The notes: a model not told the origin generated them from the sequence alone. A stretch of 64,000 nt of DNA from Streptomyces indicus (GCF_900100315.1 NZ_FNFF01000004.1:434001-498000); one strand, 5' to 3'; shown: positions 1 to 8,564, numbered from the stretch's first letter. Program-made: numbers and translations.

Positions 1-241
1 CGAGGCGGCCGAGGACCTGGTGCAGCGCACCAAGGCCACCACCGACCTGCCCGTCTGCGTGGGTCTCGGCGTCTCGAACCGCGAACAGGCCGCGGAAGTC
101 GCCCAGTTCGCGGACGGGGTGATCGTCGGCTCGGCGTTCGTCAAGGCGATGCTTGACGCCCCGGACGAGGCGGCGGGCGTGGCGGCCGTCCGCCGGCTCG
201 CGGGTGAGCTGGCGGAAGGTGTCCGCGCGAAGCGGAGCTGA
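1..241 (+). CDS. trpA: Tryptophan synthase alpha subunit, C-terminal end (partial)
   Basis: Only the last 80 or so residues are inside the window; the reading frame is already open at base 2 and ends at TGA 239-241. TrpA cleaves indole-3-glycerol phosphate to indole and glyceraldehyde 3-phosphate and passes indole to TrpB. The visible tail has the typical last strands and helix of the TIM barrel: a VCVGLGVSN segment (phosphate-binding region), then ADGVIVGSAFVKAM, which is characteristic of TrpA C-termini. It is probably the last gene of a trp operon, because a strong hairpin follows at 278-307. No start can be judged from this window. Confidence 0.9.
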   Translation, partial: EAAEDLVQRTKATTDLPVCVGLGVSNREQAAEVAQFADGVIVGSAFVKAMLDAPDEAAGVAAVRRLAGELAEGVRAKRS

Positions 242-277
242 TCGCGTACGCCGCTCATCCATACGGGTGGACATGGG

Positions 278-307
278 ACCGGGGAGGCACGCTCGTGCCT
301 CCCCGGT
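278..307 (+). terminator. Hairpin terminator after trpA
   Basis: Arms of 14 bases (ACCGGGGAGGCACG and its exact complement) surround a two-base centre, so the RNA would fold with about 13 pairs. It starts 36 bases after the trpA stop and ends 13 bases before the next start codon. There is no U tract, which is common for terminators in high-GC actinobacteria. Confidence 0.75.
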
Positions 308-320
308 TCGTTTGCGGATT

Positions 321-1097
321 GTGAGCGAGAAGAACCGTGAGGGAAAGCGTGCCGCCCGCGACCGGCTGGCACAGGAGCGGGAACAGCAGAAGGCCCGTGA
401 CAAGCGTCGTCGTGCCCTGATCGTGGTCAGTGCCGTGGTAGGTGTGCTCGGTCTGGCCGCCATCGCCGGAGTGATCGCGGCCAATGCGGGCGGGGACAAG
501 AAGGACACCTCGGGCCCGGTGGTCCCGCCCGCAGGGGCGAGCGGCGAGGACAAGCTGGTGATCCCGGTCGGCAAGGACAGCGCCAAGTCCACGCTCACCG
601 TCTGGGAGGACTTCCGCTGCCCGGCCTGCGCCTCCTTCGAGGCCCAGTACAGCCCGACGATCAACGAGCTCGCCGAGAAGGGGCAGCTCAAGGTCGAGTA
701 CCGGCTGGCGACGATCATCGACGGCAACATGGGCGGGACCGGGTCGGTGAACGCGGGGAATGCCGCGGCCTGCGCCCAGGACGCCGGGAAGTTCACGGCG
801 TACCACGACGTCCTCTACAAGAACCAGCCGGAGGAGACGGACGACGCCTTCGGCAAGGACAGCCGGCTGCTCGAGCTCGCGAAGGAGGTCGAGGGCCTCG
901 ACAGTGCGGACTTCAAGAAGTGCGTCGAGGACGGCACGCACGCGAGCTGGGTGAACAAGTCGAACGACGCTTTCCGCGCCGGCAAGTTCACGGGCACGCC
1001 GACCGTGCTGCTCGACGGCAAGAACATCTTCGCGGACCAGAAGAACCCGCTGACGCCCGAGCAGCTGAAGAAGCAGGTGGAGGAGGCGGCCGAGTAG
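321..1097 (+). CDS. DsbA-like thioredoxin-fold protein, membrane-anchored
   Basis: This 258-residue protein has a very basic N-terminus (SEKNREGKRAARDRL), one hydrophobic helix near residues 31-52, a Gly/Pro-rich linker, then a DsbA/DsbG-type thioredoxin fold. The active-site-like motif is CPAC in WEDFRCPACASFE (near residue 97), and a cis-proline-type segment GTPTVLLDG lies near the end. The expected role is thiol-disulfide exchange on the outer face of the membrane. The frame is open further upstream, but the GTG at 321 is chosen because the basic, hydrophobic N-terminus begins there and the region before it is the trp terminator. The ribosome site is weak. A terminator follows at 1117-1146, so it is probably transcribed alone. 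Confidence 0.8.
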   Translation: MSEKNREGKRAARDRLAQEREQQKARDKRRRALIVVSAVVGVLGLAAIAGVIAANAGGDKKDTSGPVVPPAGASGEDKLVIPVGKDSAKSTLTVWEDFRCPACASFEAQYSPTINELAEKGQLKVEYRLATIIDGNMGGTGSVNAGNAAACAQDAGKFTAYHDVLYKNQPEETDDAFGKDSRLLELAKEVEGLDSADFKKCVEDGTHASWVNKSNDAFRAGKFTGTPTVLLDGKNIFADQKNPLTPEQLKKQVEEAAE

Positions 1098-1116
1098 CCG
1101 CCGCGGCGACCCTGCG

Positions 1117-1146
1117 AAGGCCCCGTCCGGTCCCGGGCGGGGCCTT
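1117..1146 (+). terminator. Intrinsic terminator after the DsbA-like gene
   Basis: AAGGCCCCG pairs with CGGGGCCTT over 9 bp around a 12-base loop and is followed by TTTCC. It begins 20 bases after the stop codon. Confidence 0.8.
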
Positions 1147-1254
1147 TCCGTCCGTACGCGTCTTCACAGGGACGGGGCGGCGGGCTTGTTATCAGGCCGT
1201 TAGGCCAGCCGGAGTGCCGCGTACCGGACCCGGCAAGGTAGCGTCGACCCCGCC

Positions 1255-2247
1255 ATGGAAATCCTTGCATCGATCCCCAGCCCGTCGAAGGGTGAAATCG
1301 ACCTCTTCGGCCTTCCTCTGCGCGGCTACGCCTTCGCCATCATCATCGGTGTCTTCGTCGCCGTATGGATCGGCGGCAAGCGCTGGGTCGCCCGCGGCGG
1401 CAAGCCCGGCACGGTGGCCGACATCGCCGTGTGGGCCGTGCCCTTCGGCCTCATCGGCGGCCGCCTCTACCACGTGATCACCGACAACGACCTCTACTTC
1501 GGTGAGGGTCGCAACTGGGTGGACGCGTTCAAGATCTGGGAAGGCGGCCTCGGTATCTGGGGCGCCATCGCCCTCGGCGGACTCGGCGCCTGGATCGGCT
1601 GCCGCCGCCGCGGCATCCCGCTGCCCGCCTGGGCCGACGCGGTCGCGCCGGGCATCGCCCTCGCGCAGGCCATCGGCCGCTGGGGCAACTGGTTCAACCA
1701 GGAGCTGTACGGACGCGCCACCGACCTGCCGTGGGCCCTCGAGATCACGCGCTCCGACGGCGGCCGCGTGCCGGGCACGTACCACCCGACCTTCCTCTAC
1801 GAGTCGCTGTGGTGCATCGGTGTCGCCCTGCTCGTCATCTGGGCCGACCGGCGCTTCAAGCTCGGGCACGGGCGGGCGTTCGCGCTGTACGTGGCCGGGT
1901 ACTGCGTGGGCCGCGGCTGGATCGAGTACATGCGCGTGGACGACGTCCAGCTGAACGATGTGCTCGGGCTGCGGTTCAACGTGTGGACGTCGATCGTGAT
2001 GTTCGTGCTGGCCGTGGCGTACATCGTGGTGTCGGCTCGGGTGCGGCCGGGGCGTGAGGAAGTGGTGGAGCCGGAGCGGGGTGGGTCCGGCTCCGACGGC
2101 TCGTCGGACTCGTCCGACTCGGAGGGTGACAAGGTCACGTTGTCCAAGGGCGCTTCGGGGTCCGAGGACGAGGGCTCTTCGGATGCCGATGCCGATGCCG
2201 ACGCGGACGCCGACGTCAAGGATGAGGCGGGGTCGGCCAAGGGCTGA
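1255..2247 (+). CDS. lgt: Prolipoprotein diacylglyceryl transferase
   Basis: Lgt moves the diacylglyceryl group of phosphatidylglycerol onto the lipobox cysteine of prolipoproteins in the cytoplasmic membrane. The 330-residue protein has about seven hydrophobic helices. The family signature is clear: AIGRWGNWFNQELYG (residues about 140-155) with its key Arg and Asn, and YHPTFLYESLWC. The last 60 residues form a hydrophilic tail very rich in Ser, Asp and Glu that ends in an alternating Asp-Ala run, longer than in most bacterial Lgt proteins but seen in Streptomyces. The ATG at 1255 gives the expected N-terminus, IPSPSKGEIDLFGLPLRGYA. Only about 110 bases separate it from the preceding terminator, so its promoter must lie there. 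Confidence 0.95.
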   Translation: MEILASIPSPSKGEIDLFGLPLRGYAFAIIIGVFVAVWIGGKRWVARGGKPGTVADIAVWAVPFGLIGGRLYHVITDNDLYFGEGRNWVDAFKIWEGGLGIWGAIALGGLGAWIGCRRRGIPLPAWADAVAPGIALAQAIGRWGNWFNQELYGRATDLPWALEITRSDGGRVPGTYHPTFLYESLWCIGVALLVIWADRRFKLGHGRAFALYVAGYCVGRGWIEYMRVDDVQLNDVLGLRFNVWTSIVMFVLAVAYIVVSARVRPGREEVVEPERGGSGSDGSSDSSDSEGDKVTLSKGASGSEDEGSSDADADADADADVKDEAGSAKG

Positions 2248-2332
2248 GCCGGTTGGGTTGTGCTGAGGCCGTCGGACCTGTGCGGGTCCGGCGGTCTTTG
2301 CTTTCCCCCACCCCGCCCCTCCCCGAAACCGA

Positions 2333-2397
2333 GGGCTCCGCCCCCGGACCCCCGCATCCGAACTTCGTTCGGATCGCCTCAAGCGCCGGCGGGGCTG
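2333..2397. repeat. Streptomyces-type intergenic repeat at the 3' end of the acetyltransferase gene
   Basis: The block GGGCTCCGCCCCCGGACCC, a small hairpin (ATCCGAA pairing with TTCGGAT around CTTCG, 2356-2374), then CTCAAGCGCCGGCGGGGCTG matches the general form of an element found many times between genes in Streptomyces genomes. Its right end supplies the last codons (SPAGA) and the stop of the acetyltransferase read from the other strand. The family assignment is from memory of the pattern; the bases are as seen. Confidence 0.6.
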
Positions 2398-2912
2398 AGA
2401 TGTTCATCCGGGCTGAGATGCTCACCCCGGCTGAGATGCTCATTCGGGCTGAGAGCCGCCACCACCTCGCCCTCCTCCACCGTCCCCGTCGGCCTGAAGC
2501 CCAGGGACTCGTACAGGGCGGCCGCCGCGGTGTTCGCCGGGGCGTAGGACAGGCGCGTGGTGAAGTGGCCGGGCTGGGCGGCCAGCCAGGGGAGGAGGGT
2601 GCGCATCGTGGTGCGGGCCAGGCCCTTGCCCTGTTCCGAGGCGTCGATGAGCAGGCCCCCGATCCAGTGCGAGCCGTCCTGGTCGCGGGCCCACATGACG
2701 TGGCCCACCACGGTGTCGTCCGCGTGGACCGCCAAGGAGGTCCAGGTGTCCTCGAGGAGGGAGAGCAGGAGGTAGCGGGCCGCGAGGGCCGGGGCGAAGG
2801 CGCGCTGGGAGACGTGCGGGGCCATGTCGGCGACGGACCGCCAGGTGTCCGCGGTCACCTCGTGCAGGGTGACGCGGCGGCCCGTGGCGTCCCGGAGGTT
2901 CTCGGAGATCAT
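2379..2912 (-). CDS. GNAT-family N-acetyltransferase
   Basis: A 177-residue acetyl-CoA-dependent acyltransferase of unknown substrate. The acetyl-CoA site is visible as IGGLLIDASEQGKGLARTTM (the Q/R-x-x-G-x-G/A loop, residues about 83-102), and the C-terminal motif NTAAAALYESLGFRPTG is typical of the fold. VVGHVMWARD forms the central strand. The last 23 residues are not part of the fold: they are a six-residue repeat (EHLSPN, EHLSRG, EHLSPD) encoded by an 18-base tandem repeat, and the very end lies in a dispersed intergenic element. Convergent with lgt. The ATG at 2912 gives a normal-length N-terminal strand. Confidence 0.85.
   Translation of the reverse strand: MISENLRDATGRRVTLHEVTADTWRSVADMAPHVSQRAFAPALAARYLLLSLLEDTWTSLAVHADDTVVGHVMWARDQDGSHWIGGLLIDASEQGKGLARTTMRTLLPWLAAQPGHFTTRLSYAPANTAAAALYESLGFRPTGTVEEGEVVAALSPNEHLSRGEHLSPDEHLSPAGA
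2394..2447. repeat. 18-bp tandem repeat, three copies, inside a gene end
   Basis: Units begin GCTGAGATG at 2394, 2412 and 2430 (for example GCTGAGATGTTCATCCGG), with a partial fourth copy. Because 18 is a multiple of three, the repeat encodes a repeated hexapeptide at the C-terminus of the acetyltransferase. Confidence 0.85.
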
Positions 2913-2952
2913 CGCCGCAGCGTAGGCATCCGGGGAGCGGTGGGGAAGCGAA

Positions 2953-3801
2953 TTACGTGGGTGTGCGGCGGGACAATGCCAGGGTGCGTTCTGCTGCGGA
3001 TACCACTGCCGCGTCCACGAAGCGGCCGTCCGGCAGGGCCAGGGCGCCGGTGTCCGTGGGGGCCGCCGCGATGATTTCCCGGGCCGCGGTGACTTCCGCC
3101 GGGGTCGGCAGGTACGCCGCCTCGATCACCGGGAGCTGGCGCGGGTGGATGGCCGCGCGGCCCAGGAAGCCGAGTGAGCGGCCGTGGGCGCAGGAGGCCG
3201 CGAGGGCGTCCAGGTCGTGGATGTCCGGGTGGACGGACTGGGGCGGCGCGGGGAGGCGGGCGGCGCGGGCCGCGCAGACGATCCGGCTGCGGGACCAGTC
3301 CAGGGCCGAGTCCAGCGTGACGCCGAGATCGGCGCGCAGGTCCGCCTCGCCCAGCGAGATGCCCCGCAGGCAGGCGTGCGCGGTCGCGATGGCGTACGCC
3401 TGCTCGACGCCCGCCGCCGATTCCAGGAGCGCGAACAACGGGGGAGCGTCGGCCCGTTCGGCCACCTCGGTGATCTGGGCCGGTGAGGTCACCTTCGGCA
3501 GGCGCAGGCCCGAGAGTCCCGGTCGGCCCGCGAGCGCCTCGATGTCGAGGGCCGACAGCGGTCCGTTCAGGGCGTTGATGCGGACGTGGACCGGGACCGG
3601 TTGGCGCTCGGTGAGGAGTTCGGCGGTGGCCGCACGGGCGTACGCCTTGCGGTCGGGCGCCACCGCGTCCTCCAGGTCCACGATCACCACGTCCGCGCCC
3701 GCGTAGAGCGCCTTGGCGACGCGTTCGGGCCGGTCCCCGGGGACGTAGAGCCAGGTGAGCGGGATCTTCCCGGTGGAGTGGGCAGGCCGGTTCGCGGTCA
3801 T
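2953..3801 (-). CDS. HpcH/HpaI-family CoA-ester lyase (citrate lyase beta-like)
   Basis: A 282-residue TIM-barrel enzyme of the CitE-like family, which cleaves or forms acyl-CoA esters such as malyl-CoA, citramalyl-CoA or related hydroxyacyl-CoAs using Mg2+. Diagnostic segments are LYVPGDRPERVAKAL, the metal and substrate loop VIVDLEDAVAPDRKAYAR, HVRINAL, and a glutamate in FALLESAAGV. The start is the ATG at 3801, which overlaps the stop of the upstream CoA-transferase gene by four bases (ATGA), so the two are translationally coupled. A coupled CaiB transferase and CitE-like lyase suggests a small route in which an organic acid is activated by CoA transfer and then cleaved. The exact acid cannot be read from sequence. 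Confidence 0.85.
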   Translation of the reverse strand: MTANRPAHSTGKIPLTWLYVPGDRPERVAKALYAGADVVIVDLEDAVAPDRKAYARAATAELLTERQPVPVHVRINALNGPLSALDIEALAGRPGLSGLRLPKVTSPAQITEVAERADAPPLFALLESAAGVEQAYAIATAHACLRGISLGEADLRADLGVTLDSALDWSRSRIVCAARAARLPAPPQSVHPDIHDLDALAASCAHGRSLGFLGRAAIHPRQLPVIEAAYLPTPAEVTAAREIIAAAPTDTGALALPDGRFVDAAVVSAAERTLALSRRTPT

Positions 3802-5039
3802 ACGGCGCCCTCCGTGCGCAGCTCCTCGATCTCGCCCGCGGACAGGCCCAGTTCGGCAAGGACCTCGTCCGTGTCGGCGCCGTGTGCGCGGCCCGTCCAG
3901 CGGATACCGCCCGGGGTGTCGGAGAGGCGGAAGAGGACGTTCTGCATACGGAGCGGGCCGAGGTCGGGGTCGTCGACGGTGGTGACGGTGTCCAGGGCCG
4001 CGTACTGCGGATCGGCCATGACATCGCGTACGTCCTGGACGGGGGCCACGGCCGCCTCGGCCCGTTCGAAGGCCGTGACGACCTCGGCGCGGGAGCGCGC
4101 GGCGATCCACGAGCCGACGGCCTCGTCGAGCACATCGGCGTGGGCGGCGCGGCCCGCGCCCGTGGCGAACCACGGCTCCAGGCTCAGCTCGGGCCGGCCG
4201 ACCAGCTGCATCACGCGCTCCGCGATCGACTGCGCCGATGTGGACACCGCCACCCACTTCCCGTCCGCCGTGCGGTAGGTGTTGCGCGGCGCGTTGTTCG
4301 TCGAACGGTTGCCGGTGCGCGGCTGTACGTGGCCCAACTGGTCGTACCAGAGGGGCTGCGGGCCGAGGACCGTGAGGATCGGCTCGATGATCGCCATGTC
4401 CACCACCTGGCCGCGGCCGGTGTGCTGCCGTCCGGCCAGCGCCGTCATCACCGCGTACGCCGTGGCGAGACCCGCGATGGAGTCCGCGAGACCGAAGGGC
4501 GGCAGCGTCGGCGGGCCGTCCGGTTCCCCGGTGATGGCCGCGAACCCGCTCATGGCCTCGGCGAGTGTGCCGAACCCGGGCCGGTGCGCGTACGGCCCGA
4601 ACTGCCCGAAGCCCGTGACGCGGGTCAGGACGAGCCGGGGGTTCACCTCGCTCAACTCCTCATAGCCGAGGCCCCACTTCTCCAGCGTCCCCGGCCGGAA
4701 GTTCTCGATGACGACGTCGGCGGTCGCGGCCAGCTTCAGGAGCGTCTCGCGGCCGCCCTTCGTCGACAGGTCGAGCGTGATGGTGCGCTTGCCCCGGCCG
4801 AGCAGCTTCCACCACAGGCCGATGCCGTCCTTCGAGGGCCCGTGGCCGCGCGAGGGATCGGGCTTGCGGGGATGCTCCACCTTGATCACTTCGGCACCGA
4901 AGTCGCCGAGCATCGTGGCGGCGAGCGGCCCGGCGAACAAGGTGGCCAGGTCGAGGACGCGCAGACCGGTGAGCGGGGGAGCGGGGAGGGGGGTGGGGAC
5001 GGAGGCTGAGCTGGGTGCGGGTGCGGGTGCGGGTGCCAT
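3798..5039 (-). CDS. CaiB/BaiF family (class III) CoA-transferase
   Basis: A 413-residue class III CoA-transferase, which moves CoA between carboxylic acids. Typical segments are LRVLDLATLFAGPLAATMLGDFGAEVIKVEHP (quoted in parts: LRVLDLATLFAGPLAATML, then FGAEVIKVEHP), VVIENFRPGTLEKWGL, GFGQFGPY and the C-terminal PVQDVRDVMADPQ. Length is normal for the family. The N-terminus has an Ala/Pro-rich leader of about 20 residues before the fold. It lies 85 bases downstream of the ribokinase gene and overlaps the lyase gene, so it may belong to the end of the long operon that starts at 10711 or have its own promoter. Confidence 0.9.
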   Translation of the reverse strand: MAPAPAPAPSSASVPTPLPAPPLTGLRVLDLATLFAGPLAATMLGDFGAEVIKVEHPRKPDPSRGHGPSKDGIGLWWKLLGRGKRTITLDLSTKGGRETLLKLAATADVVIENFRPGTLEKWGLGYEELSEVNPRLVLTRVTGFGQFGPYAHRPGFGTLAEAMSGFAAITGEPDGPPTLPPFGLADSIAGLATAYAVMTALAGRQHTGRGQVVDMAIIEPILTVLGPQPLWYDQLGHVQPRTGNRSTNNAPRNTYRTADGKWVAVSTSAQSIAERVMQLVGRPELSLEPWFATGAGRAAHADVLDEAVGSWIAARSRAEVVTAFERAEAAVAPVQDVRDVMADPQYAALDTVTTVDDPDLGPLRMQNVLFRLSDTPGGIRWTGRAHGADTDEVLAELGLSAGEIEELRTEGAV

Positions 5040-5077
5040 GAGGTCCTTTGACGTGCGTGCTGAGGGTCGTGCCAGGC

Positions 5078-5146
5078 CCGACGGGCGTACGAGGGCGGCG
5101 CTTACGGCCGTACGAAGGCGGCGCTTAAGGGCGTACGAAGGCGTCG
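5078..5146. repeat. 23-bp repeat, three units, spanning the ribokinase stop codon
   Basis: Units run 5078-5100, 5101-5123 and 5124-5146. The second and third agree at 20 of 23 positions, sharing for example CGTACGAAGGCG. The unit at 5124 holds the real end and TAA stop of the ribokinase gene, and the unit at 5101 has a second TAA in the same place. One of five such cases in the window. Confidence 0.85.
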
Positions 5147-6027
5147 ATCTCCGCGCGAGCCGGCATCGAGGCCGAGGCGCCCGGACGGCCGACGGACAGC
5201 GCCGCCGCGGCCGAGGCCCAGGCCAGTGCCTCCGGCACCGCCCGGCCCTCGCCGAGTGCCACGGCGAGCGCGCCCACGAAGGTGTCGCCCGCCGCCGTGG
5301 TGTCCACGGCCTTCACCTGCGGCGCGGGCACGGTGAGCCGGGTGCCGGAGCGGTCGGCGTACAGGCTGCCCGCCGAGCCGAGCGTGATGATCAGCTCCGG
5401 TACCTGTTCGAGCAGCGCCTCGGCGGCCTCGTGCGGGTCGGTGCGGCCGGTGAGGGCGGCGGCCTCGTGCTCGTTCGGCACCAACAGGTCGACGGCGGCG
5501 AGCAGTTCGGGCGGCAGCGGCTGGGCGGGAGCCGGGGTCAGGACCGTCCGTACGCCCCGCTCGCGGGCGGTCCGCGCGCCGACGAGCACCCCTTCGAGCG
5601 GGATCTCCAGCTGGAGCAGCAGGGTCCGGGCCGCCTCGATGGCCTCCGCGTCGCCGGGGGCGAGTCCCGTCACCGTCGCGTTGGCGCCCGGGACGACCAC
5701 GATCGCGTTGCCGCCCTCGTCGTCCACCACGATGTGCGCGGTGCCGCTCGCCCCTTCGACCGTGCGCAGACGGCCGGTGTCCACGCCGGACTCGCCGAGC
5801 GCGCCGCGCAGCCGCACCCCGAAGTCGTCGGCGCCGACCGCCCCGATCATCGTGACGTCCCCGCCCGCGCGGGCCGCGGCGATGGCCTGGTTGGCGCCCT
5901 TGCCGCCGGGGATCGTGCGGAACTCCCGTCCGGTGACGGTCTCCCCGCGGTCCGGTGCCTTCGCCACGTAGGCGACGAGGTCCATGTTCGTGGAGCCGAG
6001 TACGGCGATACGCGGTGTGGGTCTCAT
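5125..6027 (-). CDS. rbsK: Ribokinase (PfkB-family sugar kinase)
   Basis: A 300-residue PfkB-family kinase that phosphorylates ribose, or a similar sugar or nucleoside, at the hydroxymethyl group. Substrate-side motif: PGGKGANQAIAAARAGGDV (residues about 40-58) with GAVGADDFG. ATP and anion-hole motif: DTTAAGDTFVGALA, with the catalytic Asp in AAGD. NEHEAAALTG is the usual ribokinase strand. The start ATG at 6027 overlaps the stop of the upstream ADP-ribosylglycohydrolase gene by four bases, which places it in that operon. A likely job is to capture ribose or a ribosyl product released by the hydrolases, but this is inference. Its 3' end lies in a tandem repeat. Confidence 0.85.
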   Translation of the reverse strand: MRPTPRIAVLGSTNMDLVAYVAKAPDRGETVTGREFRTIPGGKGANQAIAAARAGGDVTMIGAVGADDFGVRLRGALGESGVDTGRLRTVEGASGTAHIVVDDEGGNAIVVVPGANATVTGLAPGDAEAIEAARTLLLQLEIPLEGVLVGARTARERGVRTVLTPAPAQPLPPELLAAVDLLVPNEHEAAALTGRTDPHEAAEALLEQVPELIITLGSAGSLYADRSGTRLTVPAPQVKAVDTTAAGDTFVGALAVALGEGRAVPEALAWASAAAALSVGRPGASASMPARAEIDAFVRP

Positions 6028-7352
6028 GGGCGTCGGGCCTCCCGGTCGGTGAGCTGGGCGAGGGTGTCGAAGCCGATGCCGTCGAAGCCGGCGACGGTGG
6101 TGGACAGATGGTTGCGCAACGGGTCCGTCCAGCGCGCGGGCAGCCGGTCGGCGTGTCCGGCGATCAGCCCCGCGACCGAACCGGCCGTGGCGCCGTTGGA
6201 GTCGGTGTCCCAGCCGGCCGACACCGCGCGCGTGACGGAGTGCGTGAAGTCCCCGTCGGCGTGGGTGAGGGCGGCGGTGATCGCGGCGGTGTTGGGGATG
6301 ACGTGCACCCAGTGGTGGCCGGCGTGGGTGCGGTGCAGCTCGTCGACCACGGTGTCGAAGTCGGCGGTGGCCGCGGCCAGTCGGCGGGCGTGGGTGATCG
6401 CGTGGTGCAGCTGTGTGTCCTGCGGTACGACGCCGAGGCCGGCCTCGATGGCCCGGTGGACGTCGGCCCCCGTGGCGGCCTCGGCGATCACGGCCGCGAT
6501 GAACTCGGCGCCGTGCACGCCGTTTCCGGTGTGGCTGAGCTCGGCGTCACGGCGTGCTTGTGCGGCTGCCGCGTGCGGATTCCCGGGGTTGGTCCAGCCG
6601 TGGATGTCGGCGCGGATCAGGGCGCCGATCCACTCGCGGAACGGGTTGCGGTGGCGGGCGGTGTGCGGGGGCTCGATGCCGTCGAGGAGGTTGCGGTAGG
6701 CGACGCGTTCGGCGGTGAAGGTGCGGCCCGCGGGCAGTTCGTCCAGCCAGAGCTTGGCGACGTCGGTGGTGGTGAACGCCTTGCCGTGCCGCTGGAGCAG
6801 GAGGAGGCCGAGGAGCGGGTAGTTGAGGTCGTCGTCCTCGGGCATGCCGTCGATGTTCTCGGCGAGGGAGGTGGGGGCGCTGCGCCGGTTCCAGGGGTAG
6901 CTGCGGAGTACGTCCGCGGGGACGCCGCGTTCCGTGAACCAGGTGTTCAGCGGCCAGTTGCCGGCGGCCTGCGCGAGTCTGCGGATGCCTTCGAGAGGCA
7001 GCTTCTCCACCGGCTTGCCGAGAAGGCAGCCGACGGCCCGGCCGAGCCAGGCCGCGTGGAGGCGGTGCAGGTGGGCGGGGTCGGGCAGGGGAGCGGGAGC
7101 GGCAGTATCGCGTACTGGTACGCGGGGAGTGCCGTGCTGTGCGGAGGCCAGCTCGTCAAGCAGCCGGAGCGCCAGCCCGCGCAGCGCCGGATCCGTCAAC
7201 TCCGCCGAGGCGCCCGCCCGTTCCGGCGCCGGATGGCCGCCCGCCGCCAGCCAGCGCGTCCGCGCCGAGGAGACGTCGTATCCCTCCAGCGCCAGCTGGC
7301 GCAGCTCGTGCCCGATCAGGTCCTCCGGCTGCACCCACGTCAGGCGGAGCAT
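6024..7352 (-). CDS. ADP-ribosylglycohydrolase family protein (fourth paralogue, long form)
   Basis: A 442-residue member of the DraG/ARH superfamily, all-helical enzymes that use two Mg2+ to cleave N- or O-glycosidic bonds of ADP-ribose. About 100 extra residues (helical, Arg-rich) precede the core. Core motifs are WLGRAVGCLLGKPVEK, the acidic EDDDLNYP segment in place of the usual TDDT, and a well preserved C-terminal metal motif AGWDTDSNGATAGSVAGLI. The gene starts at ATG 7352, sharing one base with the upstream stop (TGATG), and ends overlapping the ribokinase start. The GKPVEK and WDTDSNG forms are typical of a long-form subgroup whose natural substrate is not known to me. Confidence 0.85.
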   Translation of the reverse strand: MLRLTWVQPEDLIGHELRQLALEGYDVSSARTRWLAAGGHPAPERAGASAELTDPALRGLALRLLDELASAQHGTPRVPVRDTAAPAPLPDPAHLHRLHAAWLGRAVGCLLGKPVEKLPLEGIRRLAQAAGNWPLNTWFTERGVPADVLRSYPWNRRSAPTSLAENIDGMPEDDDLNYPLLGLLLLQRHGKAFTTTDVAKLWLDELPAGRTFTAERVAYRNLLDGIEPPHTARHRNPFREWIGALIRADIHGWTNPGNPHAAAAQARRDAELSHTGNGVHGAEFIAAVIAEAATGADVHRAIEAGLGVVPQDTQLHHAITHARRLAAATADFDTVVDELHRTHAGHHWVHVIPNTAAITAALTHADGDFTHSVTRAVSAGWDTDSNGATAGSVAGLIAGHADRLPARWTDPLRNHLSTTVAGFDGIGFDTLAQLTDREARRP

Positions 7353-8551
7353 CACCGCGCGTCCGACAGCACGGAGAACGCGGCCTCGTGGGCGCGCCGG
7401 CGCGCGAGGTCGCGGGTGAAGATCTCGCGGGCCACCCCGGTGAGCGCCGTCGCCGGTGCCGACAAGTCGACACGGCTGGCCTCCGCCACCGTCTTCGCCC
7501 ACTCGGCCGGCACCTCCGCGCCCAGCGCACCCGCCATCGCCCCGCTCATCGTGGCGATGGAGTCGCAGTCGCGGCCGTAGTTGACCGAACCCAGGACCGT
7601 GGCGCGGTAGTCGCCGCCGCCGATGAGCAGCATGCCGAGGGCGATGGGGAGTTCCTCGATGGAGTGCAGCCGGGAGGGGCGGCGGGCGCCGAGCGACGGG
7701 GCGCGGTAGTCCGGGCCCACCGTGTCGAAGGGCTCGACGGCCGCCCGCAGCGGGGCGAGGGCCGGTTCGAAGGAGTCGTACGAGGCCGCGGCCTCGCAGA
7801 CCGCCTCGATGGCCGCACGCGTGCCGTCCTTCGCCAGGGACAGGCAGGTCTCGACCACGGAGGCGGGGGTCGCTCCCGGGGTGCAGGCCGCCGCCACACC
7901 GGCCGCGAACACACCCGCCGCCTCGCGGCCGTACGAGGACTGGTGGGCGCCCGCGATGTCCAGGGCCTCGGCGTAAGCGCCCGCCGGATTCCCGGCGTTG
8001 ACCAGGCCGACCGGCGCCATGTACATCGCCGCACCGCAGTTGACGATGTTGCCCGACCCCGCCTCGCGCGGGTCCACATGCCCGTAGTGGAGCCGGGCCA
8101 CCAGCCACTTCTCGGCGAGGAACACGCGCTGGAGGGGCAGCGCCTCGGCCTCCAGCTCCGGGATCCAGCGCGGGGTGCCGATGAGGTCGGGCACCAGGTG
8201 CTCGGCCACGGCGTACGCGTCGAGGTGGTCGCGCACCTTCTCGTACACCCTGATCAGCGCGTGCGTCAGCAGGGTGTCGTCCGTGATGTGGCCGTCGCCC
8301 TTGTGGTACGGGGCGATCGGGCGGGCTGTGCGCCAGTCCTCGAACCACGGGCCGACGATGCCGTGGACCCGGCCGCCGTGCCGCTCCAGGATCTGCTCGG
8401 GGCTGTACCCCTCGACCGGTCCGCCGAGCGCGTCGCCGACCGCGGCGCCGGTCAGGGCGCGGCCGATGCGGTCGTCGAGACCCGCATCGAGACCCGCGCC
8501 GAAGCCCGCCTCGCGTGCACCTTTCGTCTCTGTCATGGGTGAATTGTCCAC
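7352..8551 (-). CDS. ADP-ribosylglycohydrolase family protein (third paralogue)
   Basis: A 399-residue ARH/DraG-fold protein. The metal-binding motifs are intact: GAAVGDALGGPVEGY at the N-terminus, HITDDTLLTHALI (TDDT, residues about 90-93), and YGRDCDSIATMSGAMAGAL near the C-terminus. It is expected to remove ADP-ribose or a related ribosyl group from a protein, nucleic acid or small molecule; the target is not evident. The start ATG at 8551 lies 13 bases after the preceding gene's stop, and the stop overlaps the next start by one base. Confidence 0.88.
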   Translation of the reverse strand: MDNSPMTETKGAREAGFGAGLDAGLDDRIGRALTGAAVGDALGGPVEGYSPEQILERHGGRVHGIVGPWFEDWRTARPIAPYHKGDGHITDDTLLTHALIRVYEKVRDHLDAYAVAEHLVPDLIGTPRWIPELEAEALPLQRVFLAEKWLVARLHYGHVDPREAGSGNIVNCGAAMYMAPVGLVNAGNPAGAYAEALDIAGAHQSSYGREAAGVFAAGVAAACTPGATPASVVETCLSLAKDGTRAAIEAVCEAAASYDSFEPALAPLRAAVEPFDTVGPDYRAPSLGARRPSRLHSIEELPIALGMLLIGGGDYRATVLGSVNYGRDCDSIATMSGAMAGALGAEVPAEWAKTVAEASRVDLSAPATALTGVAREIFTRDLARRRAHEAAFSVLSDAR

Positions 8552-8564
8552 CCGGGGCGGTCAG

